NCBI RefSeq assembly: GCF_024172185.1
Contig: NZ_JAMZEC010000001.1
Span: forward strand, 4,360,001-4,424,000
Direction of reading: 5' to 3'
Length of the DNA stretch: 64,000 bases
Source of the DNA: Nonomuraea roseoviolacea subsp. carminata
Lineage (GTDB): Bacteria > Actinomycetota > Actinomycetes > Streptosporangiales > Streptosporangiaceae
Part shown: one piece after another, positions 49,917 to 58,391 of the stretch
How the letters are laid out: each line of letters opens with the position of its first letter
Numbering within the stretch: the stretch's first letter is position 1
Made by a program: the position numbers and the translations under genes
Notes under the pieces: model-generated
The model's input: the letters and a program-made list of their open reading frames with translations, nothing else
Database searches by the model: none
What the model was told of the DNA's origin: nothing

Positions 49917-51569
49917 TCAGACCCCGCCGAGCACGTCGTCGGCGTCGATGATCTGGTACGCGTACCCCTGCTCGGCCAGGAACCGCTGGCGGTGCGCCGC
50001 GAACTCCTGGTCGACCGTGTCCCGGCTGACCACCGTGTAGAAGCGCGCCCCGCCGCCGTCGGCCTTGGGCCGCAGCACCCGGCCGAGCCGCTGCGCCTCC
50101 TCCTGGCGCGAGCCGAACGTGCCCGACACCTGGATCGCCACCGCGGCCTCCGGCAGGTCGATCGAGAAGTTGGCGACCTTGGACACCACCAGCACCTGGA
50201 TCTCCTTGTCGCGGAACGCCTGGTAGAGGCGCTCGCGCTCCTTGACGCGGGTCTCGCCCTTGATGACCGGCGCGTTGAGGTGCTCGCCCAGCTCGTCGAG
50301 CTGGTCGATGTACTGGCCGATGACCAGCACCTGCTCGCCCAGGTGGCGGCGGACCAGCGCCTCGGTGACCCGCGTCTTCGACGGCGTCGTGGCGCAGAAG
50401 CGGTAGCGCTCCTCCGACTCGGCCATCGCGTACGCGAGCCGCTCCTCGTCGGTGAGCGTCACCCGCACCTCGACGCAGTCGGCCGGCGCGATCCAGCCCT
50501 GGTTCTCCATCTCCTTCCACGGCGCGTCGTAGCGCTTGGGGCCGATGAGGGAGAAGACGTCGCCCTCGCGGCCGTCCTCGCGCACGAGCGTCGCGGTCAG
50601 CCCGATGCGGCGGCGGGCCTGGAGGTCGGCCGTCATGCGGAAGATCGGCGCGGGCAGCAGGTGGACCTCGTCGTAGACGATCAGGCCCCAGTCGCGCGCG
50701 TCGAACAGCTCCAGATGGCTGTAGACGCCCTTCCGGCGGGTCGTCATCACCTGGTAGGTGGCGATGGTGACCGGGCGGATCTCCTTCTTGGAGCCGGAGT
50801 ACTCGCCGATCTCGTCCTCGGTGAGCGAGGTCCGCTTGATCAGCTCCTGCTTCCACTGGTGGGCGCTCACCGTGTTGGTGACCAGGATCAGCGTGGTGGC
50901 GCGGGCATGGGCCATGGCCGCCGCGCCGACGATCGTCTTTCCCGCGCCGCAGGGCAGCACGACGACGCCGGAGCCGCCGTGCCAGAACGCGTCGGCGGCC
51001 TCCTGCTGGTAGGGCCGCAGGCTCCAGCCGTCCTGGGCCAGGTCGATCGGGTGGTGCTCGCCGTCGACGTAGCCGGCCAGGTCCTCGGCCGGCCAGCCGA
51101 GCTTGAGCAGCGCCTGCTTGACGTTGCCGCGGTCGCTCGGGTGCACGACCACCGAGTCGGCGCCGAGGCGCTCGCCCAGCATCGGCTGGATCTTCTTGGA
51201 GCGCAGCACCTCCTCCAGCACGGCCCGGTCGCTGGAGGTGAGGATCAGGCCGTGGACCGGGTCCTTTTCCAGGCGCAGCCGGCCGTACCTGGCCATGGTC
51301 TCGGCGACGTCGACCAGCAGCGCGTGGGGGACGGGGTAGCGGCTGTGGCTGATGAGGGCGTCCACGACCTGCTCGGCGTCGTGGCCCGCGGCGCGGGCGT
51401 TCCACAGCGCGAGCGGGGTGACGCGGTAGGTGTGGACGTGCTCGGGAGCGCGCTCCAGCTCGGCGAACGGCGCGATGGCCTTACGGCACTCGTCCGCCTT
51501 CTCGTGGTCGACTTCGAGCAGCAGCGTCTTGTCCGACTGGACGATGAGCGGGCCGTCGTTCACGGACAT
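49917..51569 (-). CDS. XPB-type DNA repair helicase
   Basis: 550 residues. Superfamily 2 helicase: Walker A PCGAGKT (206-212), DEVH box at 300-303 (IVYDEVHLLPAP), the RED motif in LTATLVREDGREGD, and motif VI in EEAQRLGRVLRPKADG. An N-terminal domain with damage-recognition character (about 1-150) is present. It resembles mycobacterial/archaeal XPB, a 3'-5' helicase thought to act in nucleotide excision repair, possibly with a nuclease partner (not seen here). The XPB-associated protein at 53684-56128 is its likely partner. Confidence 0.95.
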   Translation of the reverse strand: MSVNDGPLIVQSDKTLLLEVDHEKADECRKAIAPFAELERAPEHVHTYRVTPLALWNARAAGHDAEQVVDALISHSRYPVPHALLVDVAETMARYGRLRLEKDPVHGLILTSSDRAVLEEVLRSKKIQPMLGERLGADSVVVHPSDRGNVKQALLKLGWPAEDLAGYVDGEHHPIDLAQDGWSLRPYQQEAADAFWHGGSGVVVLPCGAGKTIVGAAAMAHARATTLILVTNTVSAHQWKQELIKRTSLTEDEIGEYSGSKKEIRPVTIATYQVMTTRRKGVYSHLELFDARDWGLIVYDEVHLLPAPIFRMTADLQARRRIGLTATLVREDGREGDVFSLIGPKRYDAPWKEMENQGWIAPADCVEVRVTLTDEERLAYAMAESEERYRFCATTPSKTRVTEALVRRHLGEQVLVIGQYIDQLDELGEHLNAPVIKGETRVKERERLYQAFRDKEIQVLVVSKVANFSIDLPEAAVAIQVSGTFGSRQEEAQRLGRVLRPKADGGGARFYTVVSRDTVDQEFAAHRQRFLAEQGYAYQIIDADDVLGGV

Positions 51570-51640
51570 CCTTCCTCCGGGTGACCCTTATCCAACACAT
51601 CCGGAGGCGAGAACAGTCCCCGAACGGCGAAACGCCCTGC

Positions 51641-52033
51641 TCAGTCGTCCAGGTAGCCGTTGGCGCCGAGGGAGAAGAAGACGCCGATCGTGAGCGCGAA
51701 GCCGAGCCCGTACAGGACCCAGCTCCAGGTGAGCAGGTCGCGCCTGGTCTTCGCCGGGGTCTCGGCGCGCAGGGCGAGCCCGGCCAGGATCGAGCCCGGG
51801 ATGGCCAGGACGTTGCAGCAGCCGACGATCGCGAGGAGGTTCAGGACGAGCGCGACGAGCGCGGCGGCGTTCACGCCGTCGCGCCGGGGCGGGGGAGGGC
51901 CGAAGGGAGGTCCGTGGTCGTAGCCGTAGCCGTAGCCGTAGCCGTGGCCGGGCGGGGGTCGCTCGCCGTACGGGGCTCCGTACGGCTCGTAGGGGTACTG
52001 GGGGTACTCGCCGCCGGGGTTCGCGTGACTCAT
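51641..52033 (-). CDS. DUF4190 membrane protein with Gly-Tyr N-terminus
   Basis: 130 residues. The N-terminal 45 residues are Pro/Gly/Tyr-rich with GYGYGYGYDHG, encoded by a GTAGCC microsatellite (51921-51948). Two membrane helices follow (AALVALVLNLLAIVGCCNVL and WVLYGLGFALTIGVFFSLG), typical of DUF4190. ATG at 52033 is preceded by AGGAGGTGAGC; the upstream ATG lacks one. Confidence 0.85.
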   Translation of the reverse strand: MSHANPGGEYPQYPYEPYGAPYGERPPPGHGYGYGYGYDHGPPFGPPPPRRDGVNAAALVALVLNLLAIVGCCNVLAIPGSILAGLALRAETPAKTRRDLLTWSWVLYGLGFALTIGVFFSLGANGYLDD

Positions 52034-52072
52034 GCTCACCTCCTGAAGGTCAACATTTATCACGACATGTCG

Positions 52073-52108
52073 GCGGAGCTCGCGGAGCTCGCGGAGCTCG
52101 CGGAGCTC
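52073..52108. repeat. four 9-bp tandem repeats (GCGGAGCTC)
   Basis: Four perfect copies of GCGGAGCTC lie between the acyl-CoA ligase stop (52122) and the DUF4190 ATG. In one reading frame it would encode AELAELAEL, but no gene with a ribosome site covers it. Confidence 0.85.
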
Positions 52109-52121
52109 GGTGGCGGCGCGA

Positions 52122-53603
52122 TCAGGGGGAAAGACGGGCGCGCAGGGCCTTGCGGTCGAGCTTGAGCACGCTCGTCACCGGGATCGCGTCCACGAACACC
52201 ACCTCGCGCGGGTACTTCACCCGTCCGACCCGCTCCCGCGCCCACGCGATCAGCTCGTCCGCCGTCACCGTGCGGCCCGGCATGAGCTGCACGAACGCCA
52301 CGACCTCCTCGCCCAGACGCGGATCGGGCCGGCCCACCACGCCCGACATGACCACGTCGGGGTGCTCGTTCAGGGCGTCCTCCACGTCGCGCGGGAAGAC
52401 GTTGAAGCCGCCCCGGATGATCAGGTCCTTCTTGCGGTCCACGACGTAGAGGTAGCCGTCGTCGTCCACGCAGCCGATGTCGCCCGTGCGCAGCTCGCCG
52501 TCCACCAGCGCCGTGCCGCCCGGGTCGGGCTCCTGCTCGCCCCAGTAGCCCAGCATCAGCGACTCGCCGCGCACGCAGATCTCGCCCACGTCGCCGCACT
52601 CCGCCTCCTCGCCGGAGGACTCGCGGATCGCGATCCGGTAGCCGGCCAGCGGCAGGCCCACGCTGCCCACCCGGCGCCGGCCCGGCGGGTTGAACGTGGT
52701 GACCGCGCTGGTCTCGGTCAGCCCGTAACCCTCCAGGATCTGCGTGCCGGGCATCCGGCGCTCGAACTCCTCCAGCGCGTCGCGGCCCAGCGGAGCCGCC
52801 CCGCAGGTGAGGAACGCGAGGTCGGGCAGCGGGTGCTCCTCCAGCGGCTCGGCGAGCAGCATGTGCAGCATCGCCGGCACGACCGTGCCGTAGCGGACCC
52901 GCTGCTCCGCCGCCAGCGACAGGAAGACCTTGGGGTCGAACCAGCGCATCAGCACCGCCTGCTGCGGCGCCGTCGCGTGCATCCCGGCGACGGTGACGAT
53001 CAGCCCGTACGCGTGGGAGAGCGGCACCGGCACGATGGCCCGGTCGAGCCCCTCCTGGTGGGACATCTCGAAGGCGTCCTTGCCCACCTGCCAGAGGCCG
53101 CGATGGCTGAGCATGACGCCCTTGGCCGTGCCGGTGGTGCCGCCCGTGTACATGAGCGCGGCCAGGTCGCCCGGGTCGCGCGGCACCGGGCCGTGCTCGG
53201 CCGCCCGTTCCAGCTCGGCGGTGTCCACGAACACGCGGACCCCGGTCGCCGCCTCCTCCACGACCGGCAGCAGCTCGGGCGAGGTCACGACGGCCGTGGC
53301 GCCGCTGTCGGTCAGGATGTGCCGCAGCTCCGCCGCGCCCACGAGGAACACCACGGGCGTCACGACCGCGCCCGCCGCCCAGAGCGCCTGGTAGACGACA
53401 CCCACGTCGGGCGAGTTGGCCATCATGACCGCGACCCGGTCGCCGGGCCGGACGCCCGCCTCGACGAGGCCGCCGCACACCCGGCGCGCGCGCTCGGCCA
53501 GTGCGTGACCGCGGTGCCAGACGCCGTCGTAGAACACCGCGTCGTGGTCGTCGAACCGCTCCCACGCCTCCTCGGCCAGCCGGCCCAGTGTCAGCTCACC
53601 CAC
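52122..53603 (-). CDS. long-chain acyl-CoA ligase / AMP-binding enzyme
   Basis: 493 residues. Adenylation domain with YTGGTTGTAKGVMLSH (P-loop), EGYGLTETSAVTTFNP, and the C-terminal hinge/catalytic block RTGDIGCVDDDGYLYVVDRK, IIRGGFNVFP and the lysine in SVLKLDRKALR. It activates a carboxylic acid with ATP and CoA. The acyl pocket is not diagnostic. GTG start. Located between DUF4190 and the XPB-associated gene, all on the minus strand. Confidence 0.92.
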   Translation of the reverse strand: MGELTLGRLAEEAWERFDDHDAVFYDGVWHRGHALAERARRVCGGLVEAGVRPGDRVAVMMANSPDVGVVYQALWAAGAVVTPVVFLVGAAELRHILTDSGATAVVTSPELLPVVEEAATGVRVFVDTAELERAAEHGPVPRDPGDLAALMYTGGTTGTAKGVMLSHRGLWQVGKDAFEMSHQEGLDRAIVPVPLSHAYGLIVTVAGMHATAPQQAVLMRWFDPKVFLSLAAEQRVRYGTVVPAMLHMLLAEPLEEHPLPDLAFLTCGAAPLGRDALEEFERRMPGTQILEGYGLTETSAVTTFNPPGRRRVGSVGLPLAGYRIAIRESSGEEAECGDVGEICVRGESLMLGYWGEQEPDPGGTALVDGELRTGDIGCVDDDGYLYVVDRKKDLIIRGGFNVFPRDVEDALNEHPDVVMSGVVGRPDPRLGEEVVAFVQLMPGRTVTADELIAWARERVGRVKYPREVVFVDAIPVTSVLKLDRKALRARLSP

Positions 53604-53683
53604 GGGTCCAACCTCGCGCGATCATGACCCGCAGTCAAGGGTTGTCAGGACATATGGGCCACTTCGGTGCTCCGCCGCCGTCG

Positions 53684-56128
53684 TCAGGACAGCCCGGCCA
53701 CACCGGTGATGCGGTGCAGGGCGAAGCGGTGCACGGCCGCCCTGGTCTCGTCGTACGCCGTCAGGTACCCGCCCTCCATCCGGGCGGGTTCGAGGATGCG
53801 GGACGTGGCGTTGCCCTGGGAGTCGAGGTAGCCGATCCACACCCGCACGCCCTGCTTGATGGCGTCCTGGAGGGCGGTGATGGTGCTCGTCGCGGGGCCG
53901 CGCGGGATCGCGCCGTCCGGCGCGGCGACCGGCTCGCGGCGGGCCAGGTGGGCGGCGTCGCCGGCCCGCAGCGCGCGGACGGCCGCCGCCGCCACCTCGG
54001 GGTCCAGGCCGTTGGAGGCGGGCACGGACCGGGTCTGCGCCGGGCCCTCCGAGCGCCGGCCGTCCAGCCGGGAGACGATCACGTCGCCGTCGAGCGACTC
54101 GGCGACCGGCGCGTACCCCATGGCGCGCAGCGAGTCGACCAGCGCGGCGCGCGAGGTGCGCGAGGCGATCACGGTCGGCGCGAGCCGGCGCAGCCGCAGC
54201 GAGGCGGAGCGGCGGTCGGCGGTGATCTGGTCGAGCAGCGCCGGGTCGTCGCAGCGGATGTACGCGCCGGCCGTGCCGACCCGGATGCGGCCGTGGCGCC
54301 GCGCCACGTCGGCGACCAGGTACGACAGCGCCTGCGGCACCGGTGTCGCGGAGTGGCGTTCCAGGGCGGCCAGCAGCTCGTCGGCGCCCTGCCCGGCGTC
54401 GAGCGCGCGCCGGACGGACGCGTCGCTGAACCGGTAGACGGTCGCGCCGCCCTTCGACTCGACGTCGGCGGCGAGCGTCATCCAGCGGTTGAGCTCGCTG
54501 GTCAGCGGGCCGGGGGCGACGGCGGTGAGGTCGGCCTGGAGCAGGACGTGGTCGACGGGCTCGGGCAGGAGCGGCGCCAGCACGGCCGCGGGATCGACGG
54601 CCACGGCCGCCTTCGCCGCCGCGCCCTTGGTCCCCTTCGAGCCCGCTGCCTTCCCCGCGCGGGTCCTGGTGCTCTCCTCGGCACCCGGGCCGATCCCCGC
54701 GCTCGCCATCAGGGCGCGGCCGTGCCCGGACAGCACGCCGAGACCGGTCACACCCACCTGTTCGGCCTCACGCAGCGCGAACTCGACGAGCTGCTCCCGC
54801 AGCGGCCCCCTGCGGCGCGGCTGCTGCCAGGCCATCCGGTCGAGCACCGACGCGCGGGACGGCGCGAGGCCGGGCGCCGAGGCGAGCACGCCGAGCGCCG
54901 CCGCCCGCACCACCGGCGCGGCCGTCCGGCGCAGGTCGGGATGCAGGGCGTTGAGCGGCCGGTCGCGTTCATCCCGCTCGCCGACCAGGCCGGGCACGCG
55001 GTCCATGTGCAGCCAGGTGAGCGCGAGCGTCACCCACCGATCGGCGGTCGACCGGACCCGCCACAGGTCGTAGCCGGTGGTCGGCAGCCACTCGCCGTCG
55101 ACGCCGCCGCCCTGGGCGACGAGCCCGGCCGCGTGCGCCACCTCCACGGCCAGCGCCGCCACCCACTCGGGCACGTCCAGCTCGGTCGTGAGGCGCTTCA
55201 TGTCGCGCACGCCGAGACCGCCGGTGCGCAGCACGCCGGGCGGCTCGAAGCTCCAGCGCTCGCACAGCTCCTCGACGACCCGGACGAACGCGAACGCCTG
55301 GCCGGCCGCGGTGCGGTCGGCCAGCTCCTGGTCGCGCGCCGTCCCCTCCAGGGCGGGCGGCGCGGCCGGCAGGTCGCGGTGGACGCGGCCACCGCGCAGG
55401 TGCAGGCCGACCTCGCGGGGCAGCGTCACGCTCTCCTCGCCGGTGGCGGCCAGCAGCCCGCGGGCGAGGAGTTGCTCGATGGGGGAGCGGGCCGATCCGA
55501 CGCGCACCTCGCGGCGGGCGTTGGGCACCCGGCCCGTCGCCGGGCCCCAGGCGAGCTGGTCGAGCGCCGCCCTGGCCTCGCCGGAGACCTCCTCCAGCAG
55601 CTTGGCCGGCTCGGCGAGGGCCGCGGCCAGCCGCTCCTTGCCCGTGCCGGTGGTGCCGGGCGCGATGTCGTCGGCCATCTCGTCGAGCTGCTCGGGCGGG
55701 TGGTGCCGGAAGACGTCGGCGACGGGCGGTCCCAGCCCGGCCGGGTCGTCGAGCGCCTTGCGCACCCCGGGCGCCAGGTCGAGCGCGTCGTCGGGGCCGT
55801 ACACGAGGGCGAGGTCGCGCAGCCGGTCGAGCGCGGCGCCGAGCGCCGGCTCGGGCTCGCCGGCGGCGAGCGCGCGGCCGACCAGGTCGGCCAGCGTCTC
55901 CCTCGGCGAGGGCCCGTCCTGAACGGCCAGCGTCTCGACGACGGCCAGGGTGAAGCGGTCGAGCCGGTCGAGGGCCCGGCCGATCGCCGACGGGCTGCCG
56001 GCCCGCGCGGCCAGGCCCTCCAGGTGCGCGGGGACCGGAGTGATCAGCTCGGGGCGCGCGGACACGAGCTCCCGCAGCTGCTCGTCGCTGCGGGCCCTGA
56101 TCCACTCGGTGAACTCCATCGATGCCAT
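53684..56128 (-). CDS. XPB/Ssl2-like helicase-associated protein with WYL-like C-terminus
   Basis: 814 residues without helicase motifs: there is no Walker A or DEAD box. Repeated helical segments fill the N-terminal two-thirds; ELNRWMTLAADVESKGGATV lies in the middle; the C-terminal 90 residues (QDAIKQGVRVWIGYLDSQGN) look like a WYL domain, which binds nucleic acid or nucleotides. Such proteins sit beside bacterial XPB genes. ATG at 56128 (MASMEF) is chosen over the open frame upstream. A Lys/Ala/Gly-rich linker lies near residue 480. Confidence 0.85.
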   Translation of the reverse strand: MASMEFTEWIRARSDEQLRELVSARPELITPVPAHLEGLAARAGSPSAIGRALDRLDRFTLAVVETLAVQDGPSPRETLADLVGRALAAGEPEPALGAALDRLRDLALVYGPDDALDLAPGVRKALDDPAGLGPPVADVFRHHPPEQLDEMADDIAPGTTGTGKERLAAALAEPAKLLEEVSGEARAALDQLAWGPATGRVPNARREVRVGSARSPIEQLLARGLLAATGEESVTLPREVGLHLRGGRVHRDLPAAPPALEGTARDQELADRTAAGQAFAFVRVVEELCERWSFEPPGVLRTGGLGVRDMKRLTTELDVPEWVAALAVEVAHAAGLVAQGGGVDGEWLPTTGYDLWRVRSTADRWVTLALTWLHMDRVPGLVGERDERDRPLNALHPDLRRTAAPVVRAAALGVLASAPGLAPSRASVLDRMAWQQPRRRGPLREQLVEFALREAEQVGVTGLGVLSGHGRALMASAGIGPGAEESTRTRAGKAAGSKGTKGAAAKAAVAVDPAAVLAPLLPEPVDHVLLQADLTAVAPGPLTSELNRWMTLAADVESKGGATVYRFSDASVRRALDAGQGADELLAALERHSATPVPQALSYLVADVARRHGRIRVGTAGAYIRCDDPALLDQITADRRSASLRLRRLAPTVIASRTSRAALVDSLRAMGYAPVAESLDGDVIVSRLDGRRSEGPAQTRSVPASNGLDPEVAAAAVRALRAGDAAHLARREPVAAPDGAIPRGPATSTITALQDAIKQGVRVWIGYLDSQGNATSRILEPARMEGGYLTAYDETRAAVHRFALHRITGVAGLS

Positions 56129-56372
56129 GGTATGTCCACCAGATCGCGTCACCATGGCCGCGCACGTGACCGCGTGTGTCAGCGAGGCCGGCGGGTCAGG
56201 ACGACCGGGTGGCCGCGTGGCCCGGCGGGATCGGCGTGCCGGCGGCCGGGGCGGCCGCATGGGTCATCCGGGTCGGCCTGCCGGTGGCCCTGTGGGTCAT
56301 CCGGGTCGGCGTGCCGGTGGCCCTGTGGGTCATCCGGGTCGGCGTGCCGTGAGGACCAGGGTGGCCGCTGGG
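56129..56372. other. intergenic with 33-bp repeats, no gene
   Basis: 244 bp between two same-strand genes. The 33-bp array fills half of it. One frame would read HADPDDPQGHR repeats, but there is no start with a ribosome site. Confidence 0.6.
56261..56359. repeat. three 33-bp tandem repeats
   Basis: Units starting GGGTCATCCGGGTCGGC begin at 56261, 56294 and 56327 (period exactly 33). The third unit degrades toward 56350, 20 bp before the TetR stop. Confidence 0.85.
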
Positions 56373-57047
56373 TCAGCGGAGCCGGGCCGGGGTGGGTACC
56401 AGGCCGAGCGCGAGGCACACCCAGGCCGCGACGAACCGGTCCTTGTCGGCGTGCCCCGGCGCGTCGCCGACCGTCTCCTGGAACATCCGGTAGTGGACCA
56501 CGGCGCCCCCGAGCACGGCCGCGATGCCGCTCCAGTCGACGTCGGCGTCACGGTACTCAGGCTGGGTGGAGAACCACGTGGTGATGGCGTCGAATATGGG
56601 CTGGAGCAGCCCCTCCCGCACCACCGCCACCAGCTCGGGGAACTGGCTGAGGTCGCGGAAGAACACCCGGGTCAGCTCGGACTCCTCGCGCACCTTCGCC
56701 AGCCCGGCGCGGCACAGCCGGGTCAGCCGCGCCTCCAGCTCGACGGAGCCCTCCATGTCGCCCAGCTCGGCCAGGCTGTCGGCCACCTGGGTGCGGGTGC
56801 GCGCGGCGTGCTCGTTGATGGCCGCGGCGAGCACCTCGTACTTGGACCTGAAGTGGCGGTAGAGCCCGCCCGCGCCGGGGGACAGGCCCGAGGCGGCCTC
56901 GATCTCGGCCACCGACGTGGCGGCGTAACCGCGCTCGGCGAACAGGCGCAGCGCCTCGTCGATGATCCGCTCGCGCGTGCTCACGGCGGGGCGGCCCCCG
57001 GCCCTGGCCGGCCCGCTCCCGGCCGCGGCGGCTGGCGATCTGGTCAT
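56373..57047 (-). CDS. TetR/AcrR-family transcriptional regulator
   Basis: 224 residues. The N-terminal HTH (STRERIIDEALRLFAERGYA, then ATSVAEIEAASGLSPGAGGL, YRHFRSKYEVLAAAI) is preceded by an Ala/Gly tail of 20 residues. The C-terminal ligand domain has no diagnostic motif. It diverges from the HAD gene at 57257, a natural target. Another possible target is its own promoter. Confidence 0.9.
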   Translation of the reverse strand: MTRSPAAAAGSGPARAGGRPAVSTRERIIDEALRLFAERGYAATSVAEIEAASGLSPGAGGLYRHFRSKYEVLAAAINEHAARTRTQVADSLAELGDMEGSVELEARLTRLCRAGLAKVREESELTRVFFRDLSQFPELVAVVREGLLQPIFDAITTWFSTQPEYRDADVDWSGIAAVLGGAVVHYRMFQETVGDAPGHADKDRFVAAWVCLALGLVPTPARLR

Positions 57048-57256
57048 GTCCTCGGTGACACCTCCGTGAGGAGCGTAGTCGTCACAGCCTGTCGCGGCCG
57101 GAGCAGTCGTGCGGTCGCAGGCCGCGAGGCGGTTCCCAAGGCGTCGGTACGCGGTAGTCGCCCCGATAAGTCAATGGCGTTTCCGTCCATTCCCACCGTG
57201 GCACAACAAGGCCGGTTGTGGGTAACTCTGCGGTGTTTGGCATCCTGCAGCGTGTG

Positions 57257-57874
57257 ATGACTTCTGTGGGTTTCGACCTGGACCTGACTTTGGCGGATAC
57301 GCGTTCCGGTATCGCGGCCGTCTTCGACGAGCTGTCGGCGCGGGTGGGCGTGCCCATCGACAGCGACGCCATCATCACCCGGCTCGGGCCGCCCCTGGAG
57401 ATCGAGCTGGCCAACTGGTTCCCGGCCGACGAGATCCCCGCGGTGGCGACGCTGTTCCGGGAGATCTATCCGCGGGTGGCCGTTCCCATGACCACCTCGA
57501 TGGCCGGGGCGCGGGAGGCGATCGCGGCCGTGCGCGACCGCGGCGGCCGGGTCATCGTGGTGACCGGCAAGAACGTCCACGACGCGGTGCGCACGGTGAA
57601 CTCCCTCGGGTTCGAGGTGGACGAGGTCGTCGGATCGCTGTTCGGAGCGGCCAAGGGAACGGCTCTCGCGCGCTTCGGCGCCGCCGCCTATGTTGGTGAC
57701 CATGTCGCCGACATCGAGGCGGCGCGGGCGGGCGGCGCCGTCAGCGTGACGGTGGCGACCGGCCCCTACACGGTGGAGGAGCTGCGTGATCACGGAGCCG
57801 ATGTGGCGCTGGGAGACCTGACCGAATTCGCCGCCTGGTTCGCGGGCTGGCGCCCCCACGACGAACTCGTGTAA
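57257..57874 (+). CDS. HAD-family phosphatase
   Basis: 205 residues. Motif I FDLDLTLADT (nucleophile D7, D9), motif II VIVVTGKNV, motif III lysine in FGAAKGTALARFG, motif IV YVGDHVADIEAARAGG. The cap is small (C1 type), like phosphoglycolate phosphatases. The substrate is unknown. ATG at 57257 is preferred; GTG at 57218 would add 13 residues without resemblance. It precedes the cold-shock-domain gene. Confidence 0.85.
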   Translation: MTSVGFDLDLTLADTRSGIAAVFDELSARVGVPIDSDAIITRLGPPLEIELANWFPADEIPAVATLFREIYPRVAVPMTTSMAGAREAIAAVRDRGGRVIVVTGKNVHDAVRTVNSLGFEVDEVVGSLFGAAKGTALARFGAAAYVGDHVADIEAARAGGAVSVTVATGPYTVEELRDHGADVALGDLTEFAAWFAGWRPHDELV

Positions 57875-57965
57875 TTGCTCCGTAATTACCCGGTCGCTCT
57901 GGCGCGCTCCGGGGCATAACCTACATCCATTCATCCTTTACGACGGTTCGAACGAGGTCCCTCCT

Positions 57966-58361
57966 GTGCCGAGTGGCAAGGTCAAGTGGTACGACGCCGA
58001 CAAGGGGTTCGGCTTCCTCACCCGTGACGACGGCGGTGAGGTGTTCGTGCATTCCTCCGCGCTGCCCTCCGGCGCCGGGCCGCTCAAGCCCGGCCAGAAG
58101 GTGGAGTTCGGCGTGGCGGAGGGCCGGCGCGGCCAACAGGCGCTGTCCGTCAGGATCCTCGAACAGCCCCCGACGCTCGCGAAGGTCAAGCCCAAGGGCA
58201 AGCGGAAGAAGCCGGACGAGATGGTCGTCATCGTCGAGGACCTGATCAAGCTGCTCGACGGCGTCTCGACGTCCTACCAGCGGGGCAAGCACCCCGAGGC
58301 GGCCCACGCCAAGAAGATCGCGCAGGTGCTGCGGGCGGTGGCCGACGACCTCGACGCCTGA
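57966..58361 (+). CDS. cold-shock-domain protein with C-terminal extension
   Basis: 131 residues. Cold-shock domain with RNP1 KGFGFL (13-18) and RNP2 VFVHS (26-30), then a basic linker (KVKPKGKRKK) and an 80-residue helical extension (DEMVVIVEDLIKLLDGVSTS) not found in CspA. GTG start; GAGGTCCCTCCT lies upstream. The extension may mediate dimer or ribosome contact. It converges with the MFS gene. Confidence 0.92.
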   Translation: MPSGKVKWYDADKGFGFLTRDDGGEVFVHSSALPSGAGPLKPGQKVEFGVAEGRRGQQALSVRILEQPPTLAKVKPKGKRKKPDEMVVIVEDLIKLLDGVSTSYQRGKHPEAAHAKKIAQVLRAVADDLDA

Positions 58362-58391
58362 TCACCGGGTCGCCTCCGGGGCGGCGCCCGC

